Below, one piece after another: positions 39,145-48,297 of a stretch of DNA of 64,000 bases. The notes beneath the pieces are model-generated. The model did no database searches. It saw only the letters and a program-made list of their open reading frames with translations, and was not told the DNA's origin. The stretch spans positions 1,984,001 through 2,048,000 of the forward strand of contig NZ_CP065997.1 of the NCBI RefSeq assembly GCF_016127315.1. Reading direction: 5' to 3'. Position 1 is the stretch's first letter, and each line of letters opens with the position of its first letter. Source of the DNA: Achromobacter deleyi (lineage in GTDB: Bacteria > Pseudomonadota > Gammaproteobacteria > Burkholderiales > Burkholderiaceae_B). The translations under genes were made by a program, and so were the position numbers.

Positions 39145-40886
39145 GCAGCCGCGCCAGCAGCCTCGAGCATGACCCCTCGGCCACCCTGCGCAAGCCGCCG
39201 CGCGAGCAATCGCGCTGGCTGATGGCGCTGGCCGGGGCGGCCCGGCTGCCTCTCATCCTGGCGGGCGCGGCGCCGCTGGTGTCGGGCGCGTTGCTGGTGG
39301 TCCAGGCCTGGCTGCTGGCCAGCGTGCTGGACGCCGCCATCGTGCGGCAGGCGCCGCGCCTGGAACTGCTTGGCCAGATCCTGGCCATCGCCGCGTTGAT
39401 GCTGGCGCGCGCCTGCATCACGTGGGCGGGCGAGCGCGCCGGGGCCGATGCCGCCGAGCGCATCAAGCGCCACGTGCGCCAGGCGCTGTTCGCGCGCCTG
39501 CTGCGCAAGGGGCCCGACTGGAGCCGCCGCCAGGCCTCGGGCGAAATCGCCAGTGCGCTGGTGGACCAGGTCGAGGCGCTCGACGGCTTCTTCTCCAAAT
39601 ACCTGCCGGCCATGGCCGCGGCGGCGCTGCTGCCGGTGGCGTTTGCCGTGCTGCTGTTGCCGGTGGATGTGATCGCGGGGCTGGTGCTGTTGATCACTGC
39701 GCCGCTGATTCCGCTGTTCATGGCGCTGGTCGGCTGGGGCGCGCAAGGCGCCAGCCGGCGTCACCTGCGGGCCTTCGCGCGGCTGTCGGGTTTTTTCGCC
39801 GACCGCCTGCGCGGCCTGTCCACCCTGAAGCTGTATGGCCGCGCCGAAGCCGAGGCCGCTTCCGTCGCCGCGGCCAGCGACGCGCTGCGCCAGCGCACCT
39901 TGTCCGTGCTGCGGATCGCTTTCCTGTCGTCGGCGGTGCTGGAGTTCTTCGCCGCGCTGGGCGTGGCGGGCGTGGCCGTCTACATCGGCCTGAGCTACCT
40001 GGGGTTCCTGGACCTGCGCTGGTCGCCGTTCACGCTGCAGGCCGGCCTGTTCTGTCTGCTGATGGCGCCCGAGGTCTACGCGCCGCTGCGCCAGTTCGCC
40101 GCGCACTACCACGACCGCGCCACGGCGCTGGCCGCGGTGTCGCAGATCGCCACGCTGTTCGACGGCCTGCCGCAGGCGGAAATCGTCGAGCCACGCCAGG
40201 ATGCGCCGTTGGCGCCGGTCTCGGGCGCCGCCGGCCTGGCCGTGACGGGGCTGACCATGACGGCGTCCGGCCGGCCCTTGCCGGTGCTGTCCGCGGCGGC
40301 ATTGACACTGGCGCCGGGCGAGCATGCGGCCTTGATGGGGCCGAGCGGCATCGGCAAGTCCACCCTGATCGAGGCCATCGCGCGCCTGCGCCCGGGCGAT
40401 GGCGACATCCGCATCGACGGCGTGCCGCTGGACCAGTGGGGCGAGGCGGACCTGCGCGCGCGGGTGGCGCTGATCGGGCAGAAGCCGCAACTGCTGGCCG
40501 GGTCGATCGCGGACAACATCCGCCTGGGACGTCCCGATGCCTCCGATGCGATGGTGCGCGACGCGGCCCGCCGCGCCTGTGTGCTCGAATTCGCCGCCGG
40601 GCTGCCGCAAGGGCTGGATACGCCGCTGGGCAGCCGCGGCCATGGCCTGTCGGGCGGCCAGGCGCAACGCGTCGCGCTGGCGCGGCTGTTCCTGCGCGAT
40701 CCCGGGCTGATCCTGCTGGACGAGCCCACGGCGCACCTGGACGAGGCCACGCAGGCACGGGTGCTGAACGAGATCCTGGCATTCGCCGCCGGCCGCACGC
40801 TGCTGCTCGCCACGCACTCGGCCGTGGTCGCGGCGCGTTTTGCGCGGGTGCTGCGCGTCGCCGATGCAAAAGTGAAAGACGCATGA
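39141..40886 (+). CDS. cydD: CydD subunit of the glutathione/cysteine ABC exporter
   Basis: CydDC exports reduced thiols to the periplasm and is needed for heme insertion into cytochrome bd. The 581-residue half-transporter has six helices, then Walker A GPSGIGKS, signature GLSGGQAQRVALARL and Walker B LILLDEPTAHLDEAT. The GTG start overlaps the cydX stop (GTGA). It forms a heterodimer with CydC, encoded next with an ATGA overlap. Confidence 0.94.
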   Translation: MSSRASSLEHDPSATLRKPPREQSRWLMALAGAARLPLILAGAAPLVSGALLVVQAWLLASVLDAAIVRQAPRLELLGQILAIAALMLARACITWAGERAGADAAERIKRHVRQALFARLLRKGPDWSRRQASGEIASALVDQVEALDGFFSKYLPAMAAAALLPVAFAVLLLPVDVIAGLVLLITAPLIPLFMALVGWGAQGASRRHLRAFARLSGFFADRLRGLSTLKLYGRAEAEAASVAAASDALRQRTLSVLRIAFLSSAVLEFFAALGVAGVAVYIGLSYLGFLDLRWSPFTLQAGLFCLLMAPEVYAPLRQFAAHYHDRATALAAVSQIATLFDGLPQAEIVEPRQDAPLAPVSGAAGLAVTGLTMTASGRPLPVLSAAALTLAPGEHAALMGPSGIGKSTLIEAIARLRPGDGDIRIDGVPLDQWGEADLRARVALIGQKPQLLAGSIADNIRLGRPDASDAMVRDAARRACVLEFAAGLPQGLDTPLGSRGHGLSGGQAQRVALARLFLRDPGLILLDEPTAHLDEATQARVLNEILAFAAGRTLLLATHSAVVAARFARVLRVADAKVKDA

Positions 40887-42580
40887 AGAACCTGTTGTTG
40901 CTCCTGCCCCTGTACGCGCGCCGCAAGGCCGGATTGTTGCTTGCGCTGTTCTGCGCGCTGGCGACGGTGGCCGCGGGCGTCGGCCTGCTGGGCGTGTCGG
41001 GCTGGTTCCTGACCGGCGCGGCATTGGCCGGCGCCGGCGGCGCCTTCAATCTGTTCGCGCCGTCCGCGCTGGTGCGTGGCCTGTCGTTCCTGCGCATCGT
41101 GTCGCGCTATGCCGACCGGGTGGTCGGGCATGCCGCCACGTTGCGGCTGCTGGCCGATTTACGCGCGGCGGTCTTCTCGGCGCTGATCCGCCTGACGCCG
41201 CGCCAGCTGGCACGCTACCGCAGCGGCGACCTGGTGGCGCGCATGACGGGCGACGTCGATGCGCTCGACACCGTATTCCTGTTCGTGCTGGCGCCACTGG
41301 CGACGGCCATCCTGGCCGGCGCGGCGTTGACCGCGGTGCTGGGATATTGGGTGCCGGCGGCGGCCCTGGTGTTCGCGCTGGCGCTGCTGGTGGTCTGTGC
41401 CGTGGTGCCGTTGTGGCTGCTGCGCGCGGCGCGCAAGCCTGGCGAGGCCGCGCAGGAAAGCGCGGCCGGACTGCGCGCCGCCGTGCTCGACGCGGTCGAT
41501 GGCCACGCCGACATGGTCGCGCTGCATGCGCAGTCGCAGACCCAGGCGCATTTCGAACAGTTGTGCGAGGCCAGCGCACGGGCGCGCGGCAGCCAGGCCC
41601 GGGTCGCGGCGCGGGGGCAATGGTTCCTGCAGGCGGCGGCCGGGCTGTCGGTGCTGGCGCTGCTGTGGTTCGGCCTGGCGCGTTACGAAGCGGGCGCGTT
41701 GCGGGGGCCATTGCTGGTGGGCCTGCTGCTGGCCGTGATCGGCATCTTCGAGGTGGCCGGTCCGATCATGCGCGGCGCCTCGCGCATGGGGTCGGCGCTG
41801 TCGGCCGCCGCGCGCATCCGCGACGTGGCGCAGCGCGAGCCCGACATGCGCGATCCCGCCGTGCCCAGTCCGTTGCCGACGCGCGGCGCGCTGGAACTGG
41901 TCGATGTGTCCTTCGCCTATCCGGCGCGGGCCGGCGAGACCCCGGCGCCGCTGCTGCGCAACGTGCAACTGCGGGTCGAGCCGGGTGAACGGGTCGCCAT
42001 CCTGGGAGAGAGCGGCGCGGGCAAGTCCACGCTGCTGCATCTGCTGTTGCGCCTGGAAGATCCGCTGGGCGGCCAGGTGCGCTACGCCGGTGTCGACGCC
42101 CGCGCCTGCGCGCAGGCGGACTGGCATCGGCGCATCGCGCTGCTGTCGCAGGACGCGCCGGTGTTCCTGGGCACCTTGCGCACCAATTTGCTGATCGGCG
42201 ATCCGCAGGCCGGCGACGCCGAGTTGTGGCGCGCGCTGGACGCCGCCCGCCTGGGGGAGTTCGTGCGCGGCCTGCCCGATGGGCTGGATACCTGGGCCGG
42301 TGAAACCGGCTCGCTGCTGTCCGCCGGGCAGGCGCGGCGCCTGTGCCTGGCGCGGGCGTTGTTGTCGCCGGCCGATGTCATCGTGCTGGACGAACCGACG
42401 GCCGGACTGGACGCGGCGGCCGAGACGGCGTTCTTCGCCGACCTGGGCCAGGCGGTGCAGGGACGCACCGTCGTGCTGGCCACGCATGCCGCTTTGCCGC
42501 CCGGGGCCGTCGACCGCTGTTGCACATTGCGCGGCGGACAGTTGCATGACATGTCAACACCGGTGGCGGTCCTGGCTTAA
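40883..42580 (+). CDS. cydC: CydC subunit of the glutathione/cysteine ABC exporter
   Basis: This 565-residue half-transporter pairs with CydD. The N-terminal membrane domain includes GVGLLGVSGWFLTGAALAG and SFLRIVSRYADRVVGH, typical of CydC. The ABC domain has Walker A GESGAGKS, LLSAGQARRLCLARALLS in place of a canonical LSGGQ, and VIVLDEPTAGLDAAAE. The degenerate LSAGQ signature suggests one asymmetric ATP site. The start ATG overlaps the cydD stop. Confidence 0.94.
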   Translation: MKNLLLLLPLYARRKAGLLLALFCALATVAAGVGLLGVSGWFLTGAALAGAGGAFNLFAPSALVRGLSFLRIVSRYADRVVGHAATLRLLADLRAAVFSALIRLTPRQLARYRSGDLVARMTGDVDALDTVFLFVLAPLATAILAGAALTAVLGYWVPAAALVFALALLVVCAVVPLWLLRAARKPGEAAQESAAGLRAAVLDAVDGHADMVALHAQSQTQAHFEQLCEASARARGSQARVAARGQWFLQAAAGLSVLALLWFGLARYEAGALRGPLLVGLLLAVIGIFEVAGPIMRGASRMGSALSAAARIRDVAQREPDMRDPAVPSPLPTRGALELVDVSFAYPARAGETPAPLLRNVQLRVEPGERVAILGESGAGKSTLLHLLLRLEDPLGGQVRYAGVDARACAQADWHRRIALLSQDAPVFLGTLRTNLLIGDPQAGDAELWRALDAARLGEFVRGLPDGLDTWAGETGSLLSAGQARRLCLARALLSPADVIVLDEPTAGLDAAAETAFFADLGQAVQGRTVVLATHAALPPGAVDRCCTLRGGQLHDMSTPVAVLA

Positions 42581-42634
42581 GCGCGGTTGCGCGGTTATAG
42601 TTCGCCTTGCTTCAATTCTCCAGGGCCAGCTTCC

Positions 42635-43186
42635 ATGCAGACCGACAACGCCGAGTACATCCGGCGCACCATCCGCAGCGTGCCTGACTGGCCCCAACCC
42701 GGTGTCATCTTTCGAGACATCACGCCGGTGCTGCAGGACCCGCGTGCGTTCCGGGTGCTGATCGACCTTTTCGTCTACCGCTACATGCGCCAGCGCCTGG
42801 ACCTGGTGGCCGGCGTGGACGCGCGCGGCTTCATCATCGGCAGCGTGCTGGCCTATGAACTCAACCTGGGTTTCGTGCCGGTGCGCAAGAAGGGCAAGCT
42901 GCCGTACCGCACCGTGGCCGAGGAATACTCGCTCGAATACGGCAACGCGGCCGTCGAGATGCACACCGATTCCGTGCGTACCGGCCAGCGCGTGCTGCTG
43001 GTGGATGACCTGATCGCCACGGGCGGCACGATGCTGGCGGCCATCAAGCTGCTGCAGCGCCTGGGCGCGAACGTGGTCGAGGCCGCCGCCATCATCGACC
43101 TGCCCGAACTCGGCGGGTCCGCCAAGATCGCGGCCACCGGCACGCCGCTCTATACCGTCTGTCAATACGATAGCGCGTCGGTCTGA
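42635..43186 (+). CDS. apt: Adenine phosphoribosyltransferase
   Basis: Apt salvages adenine to AMP with PRPP. The 183-residue protein has [56 protein letters not shown] and the PRPP motif [16 protein letters not shown]. The start [16 protein letters not shown] was chosen over an upstream frame with no family likeness. It follows cydC by 54 bases. Confidence 0.96.
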   Translation: MQTDNAEYIRRTIRSVPDWPQPGVIFRDITPVLQDPRAFRVLIDLFVYRYMRQRLDLVAGVDARGFIIGSVLAYELNLGFVPVRKKGKLPYRTVAEEYSLEYGNAAVEMHTDSVRTGQRVLLVDDLIATGGTMLAAIKLLQRLGANVVEAAAIIDLPELGGSAKIAATGTPLYTVCQYDSASV

Positions 43187-43202
43187 GGCCGGCGCGGGCG
43201 CA

Positions 43203-43254
43203 CGCCTCAGGCGGCTGTTTCAGACGTGCGCCTCAGGCGTTCGTCTCAGGCGTC
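43203..43254. repeat. Four 13-bp tandem repeats at a convergent gene junction
   Basis: Four units spaced 13 bases apart resemble CGCCTCAGGCG plus two bases: 43203, 43216 (degenerate), 43229 and 43242. Units one and three are perfect palindromes around a central C. The last unit includes the stop region of the LysR gene. It may act as a set of small hairpins ending transcription from both apt and lysR. Confidence 0.6.
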
Positions 43255-44136
43255 CGAAAGCCGCGGCTGGATAAAGTCCAGGAAGGCCTTGGTCTTGGCC
43301 GGCAGCATGCGCGACGGCAGCAGGGCGAACAGGGGCAGGGGCGTCAGGCTCCAGTCGGGCAGCACGCGCACCAGGCCGGCCTGCTTGATGGCGCGCTCCA
43401 TCGCATCGAACACCAGCAACGGCGTGATGCCCAGGCCCTGTCCGGCCAGGCGGCCCAGCATGCCGACATTGTTGGCCGACAGCCGGCCCGACACCTGCAC
43501 GCGCTCCACCTTGTCACCCGAATGCAGCATCCAGAAGGATGACTCGTCGCGCATCGTCGGGCGCAGGCATTCGTGGTGGCTCAGGTCCGCCGGCACGCGC
43601 GGCTCGCCATGGCGCGCCAAGTAGTCGGGCGAGGCATACAGCTGGTGCGCCATCAGCACGATCTTGCGCGAAATGAGGCTGGAATCGGGCTGTTGCCCGA
43701 AGCGCAGGATCAGGTCGAACGGATTGCTGATCGGGTCGATCGGCCGCATGCTCAGGTCGAAATCACATTCGATGTCGGGGTGCTGTTCGCGGAACTCGCG
43801 GATCACGGCGGGAAGGAACAGCTGCGCCAGGCTGGTGGGCAGCGAGATGCGCAGGCGGCCCTTGGGCTGCACCGCCATGTCGAGCAACTGGTCGTGGGCG
43901 ATGCGGGCTTCTTCGACAATGTGCCGGCAGCGCTCGAAATAGATGGCGCCCGCCTCGGTCAGGTCGATCTTGCGCGTGCTGCGGTTCAGCAGTCGCATGC
44001 CGACGCTGCGCTCCAGTTCACTGACGCGGCGCGAGAGCGTGGACGTTGGAATATTCAAGGCTTCGGCGGCGTGGCTGAAGTTCTTGCGCTTGGCGACCTC
44101 GACGAAAAGCGCGATGTCGTTAAGCTGGATATCCAT
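43246..44136 (-). CDS. LysR-family transcriptional regulator
   Basis: This 296-residue LTTR has an N-terminal helix-turn-helix (LFVEVAKRKNFSHAAEALNI, TSTLSRRVSELERSVGMRLL) and a periplasmic-binding-like effector domain starting near LRISLPTSLAQLFLPAVI. I start at MDIQLNDIALFVEVA. The target is unknown; the divergent DUF4148 gene is 383 bases away and its upstream region contains LTTR-like repeated motifs. The effector cannot be told from sequence. Confidence 0.9.
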   Translation of the reverse strand: MDIQLNDIALFVEVAKRKNFSHAAEALNIPTSTLSRRVSELERSVGMRLLNRSTRKIDLTEAGAIYFERCRHIVEEARIAHDQLLDMAVQPKGRLRISLPTSLAQLFLPAVIREFREQHPDIECDFDLSMRPIDPISNPFDLILRFGQQPDSSLISRKIVLMAHQLYASPDYLARHGEPRVPADLSHHECLRPTMRDESSFWMLHSGDKVERVQVSGRLSANNVGMLGRLAGQGLGITPLLVFDAMERAIKQAGLVRVLPDWSLTPLPLFALLPSRMLPAKTKAFLDFIQPRLSDA

Positions 44137-44519
44137 GGGGGCCCTCAAACTCAAAATTCCATTTCTGGCAGGTTCATATGATAAGTGGAAATATTGTCCC
44201 GCCAGTGGAAATGTCTATTTAGCCACCATGAACGACTATCCCGCCAGGCGGAAAACACACGTCCCACTTCCAGGCTGGCGCGCTGCTGAATGCCTGTCTG
44301 GCCTTGCGACAGAGGGCGCGGCCGGTTGTTGCACGGCGCGGGGCCCGTTCTGACGGGATACGCTTTGCAATTGTCCCGTTCATGCAAATATGTTCACCAA
44401 AATAAGGGTTTTTACTAGGGCCCGATCGCCAGATACTGCATCCCAGCAATCGAATTGTCACATTGCCGCCGCCGCCCTGGTGGCGGACGGTGTGCCAGGT
44501 TTAGGATGGAGTCATCACA
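44137..44519. promoter_or_regulatory. Regulatory gap between LysR and DUF4148 genes
   Basis: No gene is seen in these 383 bases. Close to the LysR start lie repeated motifs: AGTGGAAATATT near 44184, AGTGGAAATGTC near 44205, and a partly complementary CCATTTCTGGC near 44158. CCCGCCAG occurs twice (44200 and about 44239). These are plausible LysR binding elements. GGATGGAG before 44520 is the ribosome site of the next gene. Confidence 0.35.
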
Positions 44520-44903
44520 ATGAAAGCCCTAGTTACCGCACTCATGGTTACCGCAACCCTGGCGGGCATGTCCGCCGCCCACGCCGATGGCAAGACGCGT
44601 GAACAGGTCCAGCAGGAACTGCAGGCCGCAAAGGCCGCCGGCCAGGTCACCTTCGGCGAACTGGATTACCCGCCCGCCATCGTCCAGCAGACGGGCATGA
44701 CGCGCGAACAGGTGCAGCAGGAACTGCAAAGCGCCAAGGCCGCCGGCCAGGTCACCAGCGGCGAGCTGGATTACCCGCCGCGCGCCGCCGCCACGCAGAC
44801 GGTCGGCAAGACCCGCGAACAGGTGCGCGAGGAACTGGCCCAGGCCAAGGCCCGCGGCGAATACACCTTCGGTGAACTGGACTACCCGCCCAAGGGTCGT
44901 TGA
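44520..44903 (+). CDS. DUF4148-family secreted repeat protein
   Basis: This 127-residue protein has a signal peptide ending SAAHA and then three tandem units of about 28 residues. Each unit starts TREQVQQEL and ends GELDYPP, joined by short linkers. DUF4148 proteins usually carry one or two such units; their function is unknown and they are probably periplasmic. The first two units are nearly identical (AAKAAGQVTF and SAKAAGQVTS), while the third differs more (REELAQAKARGEYTF), which suggests a recent duplication of unit one or two. A clear terminator follows. Confidence 0.87.
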   Translation: MKALVTALMVTATLAGMSAAHADGKTREQVQQELQAAKAAGQVTFGELDYPPAIVQQTGMTREQVQQELQSAKAAGQVTSGELDYPPRAAATQTVGKTREQVREELAQAKARGEYTFGELDYPPKGR

Positions 44904-44934
44904 TCCGAGGCTGTCCGCCGCGACGCCGAACCGG

Positions 44935-44964
44935 AAAGCCCCTTGCCCGCCAAGGGGTTTTTTA
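44935..44964 (+). terminator. Rho-independent terminator of the DUF4148 gene
   Basis: The stem CCCCTTG / CAAGGGG with loop CCCGC is followed by six T, about 35 bases past the stop. Confidence 0.88.
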
Positions 44965-45345
44965 TCTCTCGGTCCGGGGCTCGCCATCGCCGCCGTTGTC
45001 GTGTTTATGCCGCATCGACTGTGCCACCCACGCAACATGTGATGTCGATTTCCCTCGGGCACGGCGACTCGCGGCAGTCCTGAAAACACGAATTGTGAGC
45101 AAGAATTCACATTTGATATCAAGGCCTTAATACGCATCTTCCGGAGCCGTGGCGCGGCATGCGGCGGGCATTATCCCGCCCATGGAAAGTAGTTCTTCGA
45201 AATCCGGGTTACTTCAAATTGTTCCAAGGCAGACACTAGATTCAGTGCAGACGCCGCTCGTTTTTTTCGTAGCGGCACGCAGGCCGCGGCGATGCCGCCG
45301 CGCGGTTGCGGGATGCCTTTATCTCTCGCCATTTTGGGGACTTTT
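44965..45345 (+). promoter_or_regulatory. Upstream region of the porin gene
   Basis: These 381 bases hold no gene. Two symmetrical sites lie close together about 230 bases before the porin ATG: TGTGA-N8-TCACA (45094-45111), like a Crp site but with spacing two bases too long, and the perfect palindrome TTGATATCAA (45113-45122). A T-rich run (45259-45268) and the GGGGA ribosome site before 45346 complete the leader. All are motif-level calls. Confidence 0.35.
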
Positions 45346-46470
45346 ATGAAGAAGACGCTATTGGCAGTCGCGTTGCTGGCCGGTTTCGCCGGTGCCGCGC
45401 ATGCCGCTGATTCCGTGACGCTGTACGGCTTGATCGACGCCGGTGTCGGCTACGAGCAGGTGAAGTTCAAGGGCCAGTCGCAAAGCCGCATCGGCGCCGT
45501 GCAAGGCGTGAGCAGCGGCTCGCGCTTCGGCCTGCGCGGTTCGGAAGACCTGGGTGACGGCCTGCGCGCCGTGTTCAACCTGGAAGGCGGTTTCGGCCCG
45601 ATGAACGGCCAGTCGTTGCAGAACGGCCGCCTGTGGGGCCGCCAGGCCACCGTGGGCCTGGACAGTGATTCGTGGGGCCGCCTGGAATTCGGCCGCCAGA
45701 CCAACCTGGCGTCGAAGTACTTCGGCTCGATCGACCCGTTCTCGATCAGCTACAACACCGCCAACCTGGGCACCACGTTCAGCAGCGCCAACACCATGCG
45801 CCTGGACAACATGGTCCTGTACCAGACCCCCAGCATGGATGGCTTCAAGCTGGGCGTGGGTTATTCGTTCAGCGCCGATGACACGGTCGAGGACGGCGTC
45901 AAGGATAAGCACCAGACCGGCTTTGCCACTGGCAATAACAATCGCGTCCTGACCGCTGGCGTGCAGTACTTGAATGGGCCGCTTAATCTGGCGGCTGCCT
46001 ACGACCGCTTCAACCCTTCCAACGACGCCATCGGCGGCAAGTCCAGCGCGCGCGTCCAGGAATACATCATCGGCGGCACCTACGACTTCGAAGTGGTGAA
46101 GCTGGCGGCGGCGTTCAGCCAGACCCGCGATGGCTGGTTCATCGGCCAGAACATGGGCACGACGCCGGACGGCATGCAGAAGCTGGGCTCGTTCAAGCTG
46201 GCTGACGGCTTCCGCGCCAACTCCTACATGATCGGCGCCACCGTGCCGCTGGGCCGCCACGCCATCTTCGGCTCCTGGCAGCGCGCCACGCCGAACAACG
46301 ACAAGCTGACCGGCGACGACGCGACGTTCAACGTCTACAGCCTGGGTTACACGTACGACTTCACCAAGCGCACCAACCTGTACGCGTACGCCTCCTACGG
46401 CGACAACTACGCGTTCCAGCACGATGCGCGCGACACCGCGTTCGCGGTGGGTCTGCGTCACCGTTTCTAA
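45346..46470 (+). CDS. Gram-negative outer-membrane general porin
   Basis: This 374-residue trimeric-type porin of the betaproteobacterial class has a signal peptide ending AGAAHA before ADSVTLYGLIDAGVGYEQ. Many short amphipathic strands follow, including RFGLRGSEDLGDGLRAVFNLE and GRLEFGRQTNLASKYFG in the loop-3 region. It ends in the C-terminal RHRF signature for the BAM complex. The start follows GGGGA with six bases between. It allows passive entry of small hydrophilic solutes. Confidence 0.94.
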   Translation: MKKTLLAVALLAGFAGAAHAADSVTLYGLIDAGVGYEQVKFKGQSQSRIGAVQGVSSGSRFGLRGSEDLGDGLRAVFNLEGGFGPMNGQSLQNGRLWGRQATVGLDSDSWGRLEFGRQTNLASKYFGSIDPFSISYNTANLGTTFSSANTMRLDNMVLYQTPSMDGFKLGVGYSFSADDTVEDGVKDKHQTGFATGNNNRVLTAGVQYLNGPLNLAAAYDRFNPSNDAIGGKSSARVQEYIIGGTYDFEVVKLAAAFSQTRDGWFIGQNMGTTPDGMQKLGSFKLADGFRANSYMIGATVPLGRHAIFGSWQRATPNNDKLTGDDATFNVYSLGYTYDFTKRTNLYAYASYGDNYAFQHDARDTAFAVGLRHRF

Positions 46471-46588
46471 GCGAGGGCATCGGCCCGACCGCACCTTGCT
46501 GAATGCGCGGCACATCTCCGTGAGCCGCCGAGTGACAGCGAACCCCCCCTTCAGGTTGCGGCCGGGCCAGTCCTGAGCAGAGAAGGGA

Positions 46589-46617
46589 AGGGCCTCCATG
46601 CGGAGGCCCTCTCGTTT
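46589..46617 (+). terminator. Hairpin terminator of the porin gene
   Basis: A 9-bp stem AGGGCCTCC / GGAGGCCCT with ATGC loop is followed by CTCGTTTT. It sits just before the stop of convergent ilvA and may serve both genes. Confidence 0.75.
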
Positions 46618-46624
46618 TCCGGGC

Positions 46625-48133
46625 TTACAGGAACAGCTTGTAGGCCGGGTTGTCGGTCTCGTTCCAGTGCGGGTAGCCCAGCTCCGCCACAAAGCCGCGG
46701 AATTGTTTCTTGTCCGCCGCCGGCACCTGGATGCCGATCAGGATGCGGCCGTAGTCGGCGCCCTGGTTGCGGTAGTGGAACAGGCTGATGTTCCAGTCCG
46801 GGTTCATCGCGTTCAGGAAACGCATCAGCGCGCCCGGGCGTTCCGGGAATTCAAAGCGGTACAGCAATTCGTCGCGCGCCTGCGCGGACCGGCCGCCGAC
46901 CATGTGGCGCAAGTGGGTCTTGGCCATTTCATCGTGCGTCAGGTCGAGCGTGTCGAAACCATGGCGGCGGAAGTGGTTGGCGATCTTGTCGGGTTCGGCG
47001 GGCGATGACACCTGCAGGCCGACGAATACGTGGGCGCGGTCCGAATCGGAAATGCGGTAGTTGAACTCGGTGACGCTGCGCTCGCCGACCAGTTCACAGA
47101 AGCGGCGGAAGCTGCCGCGCTGTTCCGGCATGGTGACGGCGAAGACGGCTTCGCGCATTTCACCGACCTCGGCGCGTTCGGCCACGAAGCGCAGGCGGTC
47201 GAAGTTCATGTTGGCGCCGCAGGCGATGGCGACCAGCGTCTTGTCCTTGAGCTTGTGCTCGGCGGCGTACTGCTTGGCGCCGGCCACGGCCATGGCGCCG
47301 GCCGGTTCCAGCACGCTGCGGGTGTCCTGGAACACGTCCTTGATGGCGGCGCAGATCGAGTCGGTGTCCACCACCACGAAATCATCGACGTACTTGCGGG
47401 TGAGCTTGAAGGTCTCGGCGCCCACCAGCTTGACGGCGGTGCCGTCCGAGAACAGCCCCACGTCGTTCAATTGCACCCGGCGGCCGGCGCGCACGCTGCG
47501 CAGCATGGCGTCCGAGTCCTCGGTCTGCACGCCGATGATCTTGATCTCGGGGCGCAGTTGCTTGATGTAGGCGGCCACGCCGGCGATCAAGCCGCCGCCG
47601 CCGATGGCCACGAAGATGGCGTCGATCGGACCGGGGTGCTGGCGCAGGATCTCCATGCCCACCGTGCCCTGGCCGGCGATCACGTCGGGATCGTCGAAAG
47701 GGTGCACGAAAGTCAGTTTCTGTTTCTTTTCCAGCGTCTGCGCGTGGGCGTAGGCGTCCGAGAAGCTCTCGCCGGCCAGCACCACTTCGCCGCCCAGCCG
47801 GCGCACCGCGTCGATCTTGACCTGCGGGCTGGTGGTGGGCATGACGATGACCGCGCGGCAGCCGAGCCGGGACGCGGCCAGCGCCACGCCCTGGGCGTGG
47901 TTGCCGGCCGAGGCCGCGATCACGCCGCGGTTGCGCGCCGCCGGCGTGAGGTTGGCCATCTTGTTGTACGCCCCGCGCAGCTTGAAGCTGAATACCGCCT
48001 GGGTGTCCTCGCGCTTGAGCAGGATCGTGTTCGCCATGCGCTGCGACAGCAGGGGCGCGGCTTCGAGCGGCGATTCGACCGCGACGTCGTAGACCTTGGA
48101 GGTCAGGATGCGTTTCAGATAATCGGTGGACAT
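46625..48133 (-). CDS. ilvA: Threonine ammonia-lyase, biosynthetic
   Basis: IlvA deaminates threonine to 2-oxobutyrate for isoleucine synthesis. The 502-residue protein has the PLP lysine in FSFKLRGAYNKM, ASAGNHAQGVALAASRLG, GGGGLIAGVAAYIK and two C-terminal ACT-like regulatory domains (FRRFCELVG from about residue 330 and FPERPGALMRFLNAM from about 425). This matches the isoleucine-inhibited biosynthetic form rather than the short catabolic TdcB. Confidence 0.95.
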   Translation of the reverse strand: MSTDYLKRILTSKVYDVAVESPLEAAPLLSQRMANTILLKREDTQAVFSFKLRGAYNKMANLTPAARNRGVIAASAGNHAQGVALAASRLGCRAVIVMPTTSPQVKIDAVRRLGGEVVLAGESFSDAYAHAQTLEKKQKLTFVHPFDDPDVIAGQGTVGMEILRQHPGPIDAIFVAIGGGGLIAGVAAYIKQLRPEIKIIGVQTEDSDAMLRSVRAGRRVQLNDVGLFSDGTAVKLVGAETFKLTRKYVDDFVVVDTDSICAAIKDVFQDTRSVLEPAGAMAVAGAKQYAAEHKLKDKTLVAIACGANMNFDRLRFVAERAEVGEMREAVFAVTMPEQRGSFRRFCELVGERSVTEFNYRISDSDRAHVFVGLQVSSPAEPDKIANHFRRHGFDTLDLTHDEMAKTHLRHMVGGRSAQARDELLYRFEFPERPGALMRFLNAMNPDWNISLFHYRNQGADYGRILIGIQVPAADKKQFRGFVAELGYPHWNETDNPAYKLFL

Positions 48134-48297
48134 GGACTGCGCTTGGGGTAGGGGCGGAAAAATGGAGCGCCAGGCTCGCGGGCCCGATGGCGTGAGCGGG
48201 ATTATTGCAGGGAAAGCCGTGCCGCCCGACGGTTTTCCGCCGGTTTCGTCATGGACCGGACGGGACGGCCCCGCACGCGGCTACACTCGTCGGCATC

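Noticed and set aside
45094..45111. Crp binding site upstream of the porin
   Set aside because: The half-sites TGTGA and TCACA are separated by eight bases, not six, so a standard Crp site is not supported.
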